From Stictocephala bisonia (Eukaryota; Arthropoda; Insecta; Hemiptera; Membracidae): a stretch of DNA of 64,000 nucleotides. A model generated the notes under the pieces. It had not been told where the DNA came from. It ran no database searches and was given only the letters and a program-made list of their open reading frames with translations. The DNA lies in NCBI GenBank assembly GCA_035578905.1, contig JAQJVL010001209.1:155001-219000 (forward strand). The letters run 5' to 3'. Position 1 is the stretch's first letter. The number at the start of each line of letters is the position of its first letter. The translations under genes and the position numbers were made by a program. Shown here in pieces: positions 61,590 to 64,000 of this stretch.

Positions 61590-61980
61590 GTTTATTTACA
61601 TTTACTAGGTAAATGTAATCGTCTCATGTAATCTGCTACATTTTTACAATTTACAGTAGTTCTAAGTAAGTCCGCTGTACATTTACTAGATAAATGTAAT
61701 CGATTGATAAGCATTCAGGGAAATACGTCCAACACTTAGATTAAACCAAATTTCACTCTATCAACACGTTTCCAAAGGGATCAACAAGATTTACAGCAGC
61801 TCTGAGCTGCTATTTGATGTTTGTGTACAAGCTTAATTTGGAACTGCACAGTGATAGCACAGTCATAGGGGAGGGCCAGACTGACATCATGGAGTGGGCG
61901 TCGATTTATCTGTTTGTGATTGGATAAACAAACTGAGAGAGCGTAATCCTGGCACTGTTCGTAAATGGATTTTGAATATC
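61590..61980 (+). repeat. duplicated module C, copy 3
   Basis: Matches 54990-55330. Here the palindromic tacatttactag-taaatgta stretch occurs twice (61598 and 61678), a small internal duplication absent from copy 2. Confidence 0.88.
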
Positions 61981-62259
61981 AGCCCTTTTGTGTACGATAT
62001 TTTTATAATAACTACTTTACTGTGTGAAAATTCTGCGAATAAAATACCCATAAGCATAACCTAGCAGTAGTACTAAATAAATACCAGTGGCACAAGATAA
62101 TCTTTTATTCATCTTTTACGGTATGATTAAATTAATATTTTTTATTACGATACATTGGAATGCTACTAATATAGTATGGGCGTTAGTAAGTAAGCACCCG
62201 ATTACGACACAGTTCCTCTTATCTGTGTTTCCACAATTTGTTTTTAAATAAAGATCAAC

Positions 62260-62500
62260 CTTTGCTGCCTTTGGGTGATAAATTTCCTCGTGAATTCTAA
62301 GAAAAATGTACTAAGTCTTCAAAAGATAGTTTGAAGATAACAGGTCTCAAGATAACGTCAGGACGTGTTCATTGGAGGGCTTATTATCACTGCTCTCTTA
62401 CTCATTAATGAGTAATGAAGTATTATTATCTTTAATTAGCAGCCTGAATGCTTTCAGGCTTCGGCTTTGGAACTGAATTGATTCATTACAGCAAAACAGC
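62260..62500 (+). repeat. duplicated module A, copy 3
   Basis: Uninterrupted copy of the module seen at 42310 and 55550 (tttgggtgataaatttcctc, cgtcaggacgtgttca, attagcagcctgaatgcttt). Confidence 0.88.
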
Positions 62501-63814
62501 AAACTAATTTACTCTTTTTTGTTTTAATGAAAATGAAACTTTTATTAGTAACACAATATGACCCAAAATTGAGTAGTCAACTATGAATCATAATAAAGAT
62601 TTAACTTAACATACATTATATATTAATTTACCATTGAAGTAACTTACTATCTGTTTCACATCGAACAGGGTGGTTTGGTGGAACCATGTACTTTCTTTGT
62701 AGTAGTCACAGTTTCGGGGCTCGAAGCTCCTCTTGAGTAACCCCCTTATTTTGTTCTGTCACAAGGCCTCTTTAAAGTTCATTATTAAATTCATTATGGA
62801 CATTATGAATACAAGCAATAATGTGTTGTACAAATGACTTCTTAATCCATAATACACCCTATTGTTAATGTTACTAAATCAAGTTTTATTAATGTAACAC
62901 TCGTACTTATTTGTATCCTTTCATACTTTTTTTAAGAATTAAAAAAACTGAAATAAATAAAAATACAGAGTAGTTTTGGACCAGCAGTATAAATATGAAT
63001 TTAAATGTTTCTATACTTATCTACCAAAAGTTAGAACCTCATGGGGTGAAATAAACTATTACTGAACATGCGAAATTTAAGCAATGTTAGCATTGAGGGA
63101 AAAGATATTTTATAGAACTCAAAACAAACTTGGCCCACAGGCCAACTATTCAGACTATCCCATTTTTTTCTATAGAAAAAGTGTAGACATATCCCACATG
63201 CAACTAAGGGATGATATTAGTACAACCCCACGTACGAGTTAGTCTAGGAGTTGTTTTTAGTAAACATTCAAACAACGAATAGCCAGTTTTTGTATTATAT
63301 TACTCTACTATTTCAGTTGATAGACAAGTTTATTATCCACACATACGGTCAATCACACCTACGTAATTCATATGTGCATTCAATGACATAAGAACGATCT
63401 ACATGTGCACTATTGACCCAAGCAAACAATTAATCGTAAACAAAATATACACGTAATTAGTAAAACAAGCCTTAAATATACATGCCTTAACTAAATTCTA
63501 AGTCAAACGATGTAAACTAATAGATGAAAATATTTTACATCGTATGAACTTAAACGTTAAAGGTATGACTGATAAACACTTAGATGTTATCACGTTTATT
63601 GTCCATCCAAAACGCAGATAGAGTTAGTTATAATTTTAAATAGAAAAAAAAGCGTTCTGTGTTTCAATAACGTAACGGTCACAAGTAAAGTTATTTTGTT
63701 ACATATTTATAACAGTTGTAAATCGATAGCTATTTTAGTATTGCTTCCGGAATACTATTAAATAAATGCAATTTCTTTAGTACCAAGCTTATTAGATTTA
63801 GAGTGACATAAAAT
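62501..63814. other. spacer of the duplicated segment
   Basis: Less conserved part of the third copy. No gene; a short GC-richer stretch at 62660-62770 has no domain. Confidence 0.45.
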
Positions 63815-64000
63815 CATTTAGGATATATCCACACAAAATCTACCTAGCAGTAATCAAATCCCCTTCAGTTATTCCTTAGATCGAAAACTGGGAGAAACTC
63901 GCTCGGCCTTCCCGTTCATTTATCAAGGAATTGAAGCGACGCTATCTGTAATTGGCAACTTGTGTAGAAGGAGGGTAAAACAAACATATCAGACTTTAAG
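63815..64000 (+). repeat. duplicated module B, copy 3 (cut by window end)
   Basis: Matches 58790-58970 nearly base for base through gacgctatctgtaattggca and cttgtgtagaaggagggt. It continues beyond the window. Confidence 0.9.

Overview
This is a eukaryotic, strongly AT-rich, almost entirely non-coding window, most likely from an insect genome. The transposon families seen (a FLYWCH/MULE-type transposase, a Jockey-like LINE, a PIF/Harbinger element, tRNA-headed SINEs, hammerhead-like Penelope-type motifs and a 5S-related dispersed repeat) are all familiar from insects. The particular mix makes Hemiptera a reasonable guess, not a proof. No complete cellular gene is visible. The only candidate for a host coding exon is a tiny first exon at 5045-5068, an ATG plus seven codons running into a near-perfect splice donor.

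Layout. 0-14.5 kb: AT-rich DNA holding a short MITE, a SINE copy, an exact 11 x 68 bp satellite block (7312-8059), two loci of a dispersed 36-bp minisatellite, and a few GC-richer patches that look like conserved regulatory DNA. 14.6-30.5 kb: the centrepiece, a three-level nest. A 5S-related repeat is split by a MULE transposon (14649-30337, TSD gaccgggt). The MULE transposase gene is in turn split by a 12,952-bp foldback element (16272-29223, TSD tattcg). The foldback consists of two almost identical inverted arms of about 6.4 kb around a 114-bp spacer. The arms are built from nested tandem arrays and carry no recognisable gene. 30.5-41.5 kb: AT-rich DNA with a 690-bp MITE-like element, a canonical-looking hammerhead ribozyme motif (33897-33930) beside a 210-bp (TC)n tract, an inverted pair of hammerhead-like motifs near 35.3 kb, and conserved-looking patches.

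41.5-64 kb: a local family of segmental duplications. Modules here called C, A and B recur in the same order and orientation (A1-B1 at 42.3-46.0 kb, C2-A2-B2 at 55.0-59.0 kb, C3-A3-B3 at 61.6-64.0 kb). They are interrupted by a LINE fragment, a 5'-truncated LINE carrying an 88-bp array, a small Harbinger element and SINEs. The same stretch holds a 103-bp array of about 26 copies, a 25-bp array and a 39-bp array. The 39-bp array has expanded inside one of two copies of a dispersed repeat.

Nothing here works as a pathway. The window records repeat invasion, nesting and satellite formation in what may be introns or intergenic DNA around a gene starting near 5 kb. Most long open frames come from tandem repeats whose unit length is a multiple of three.
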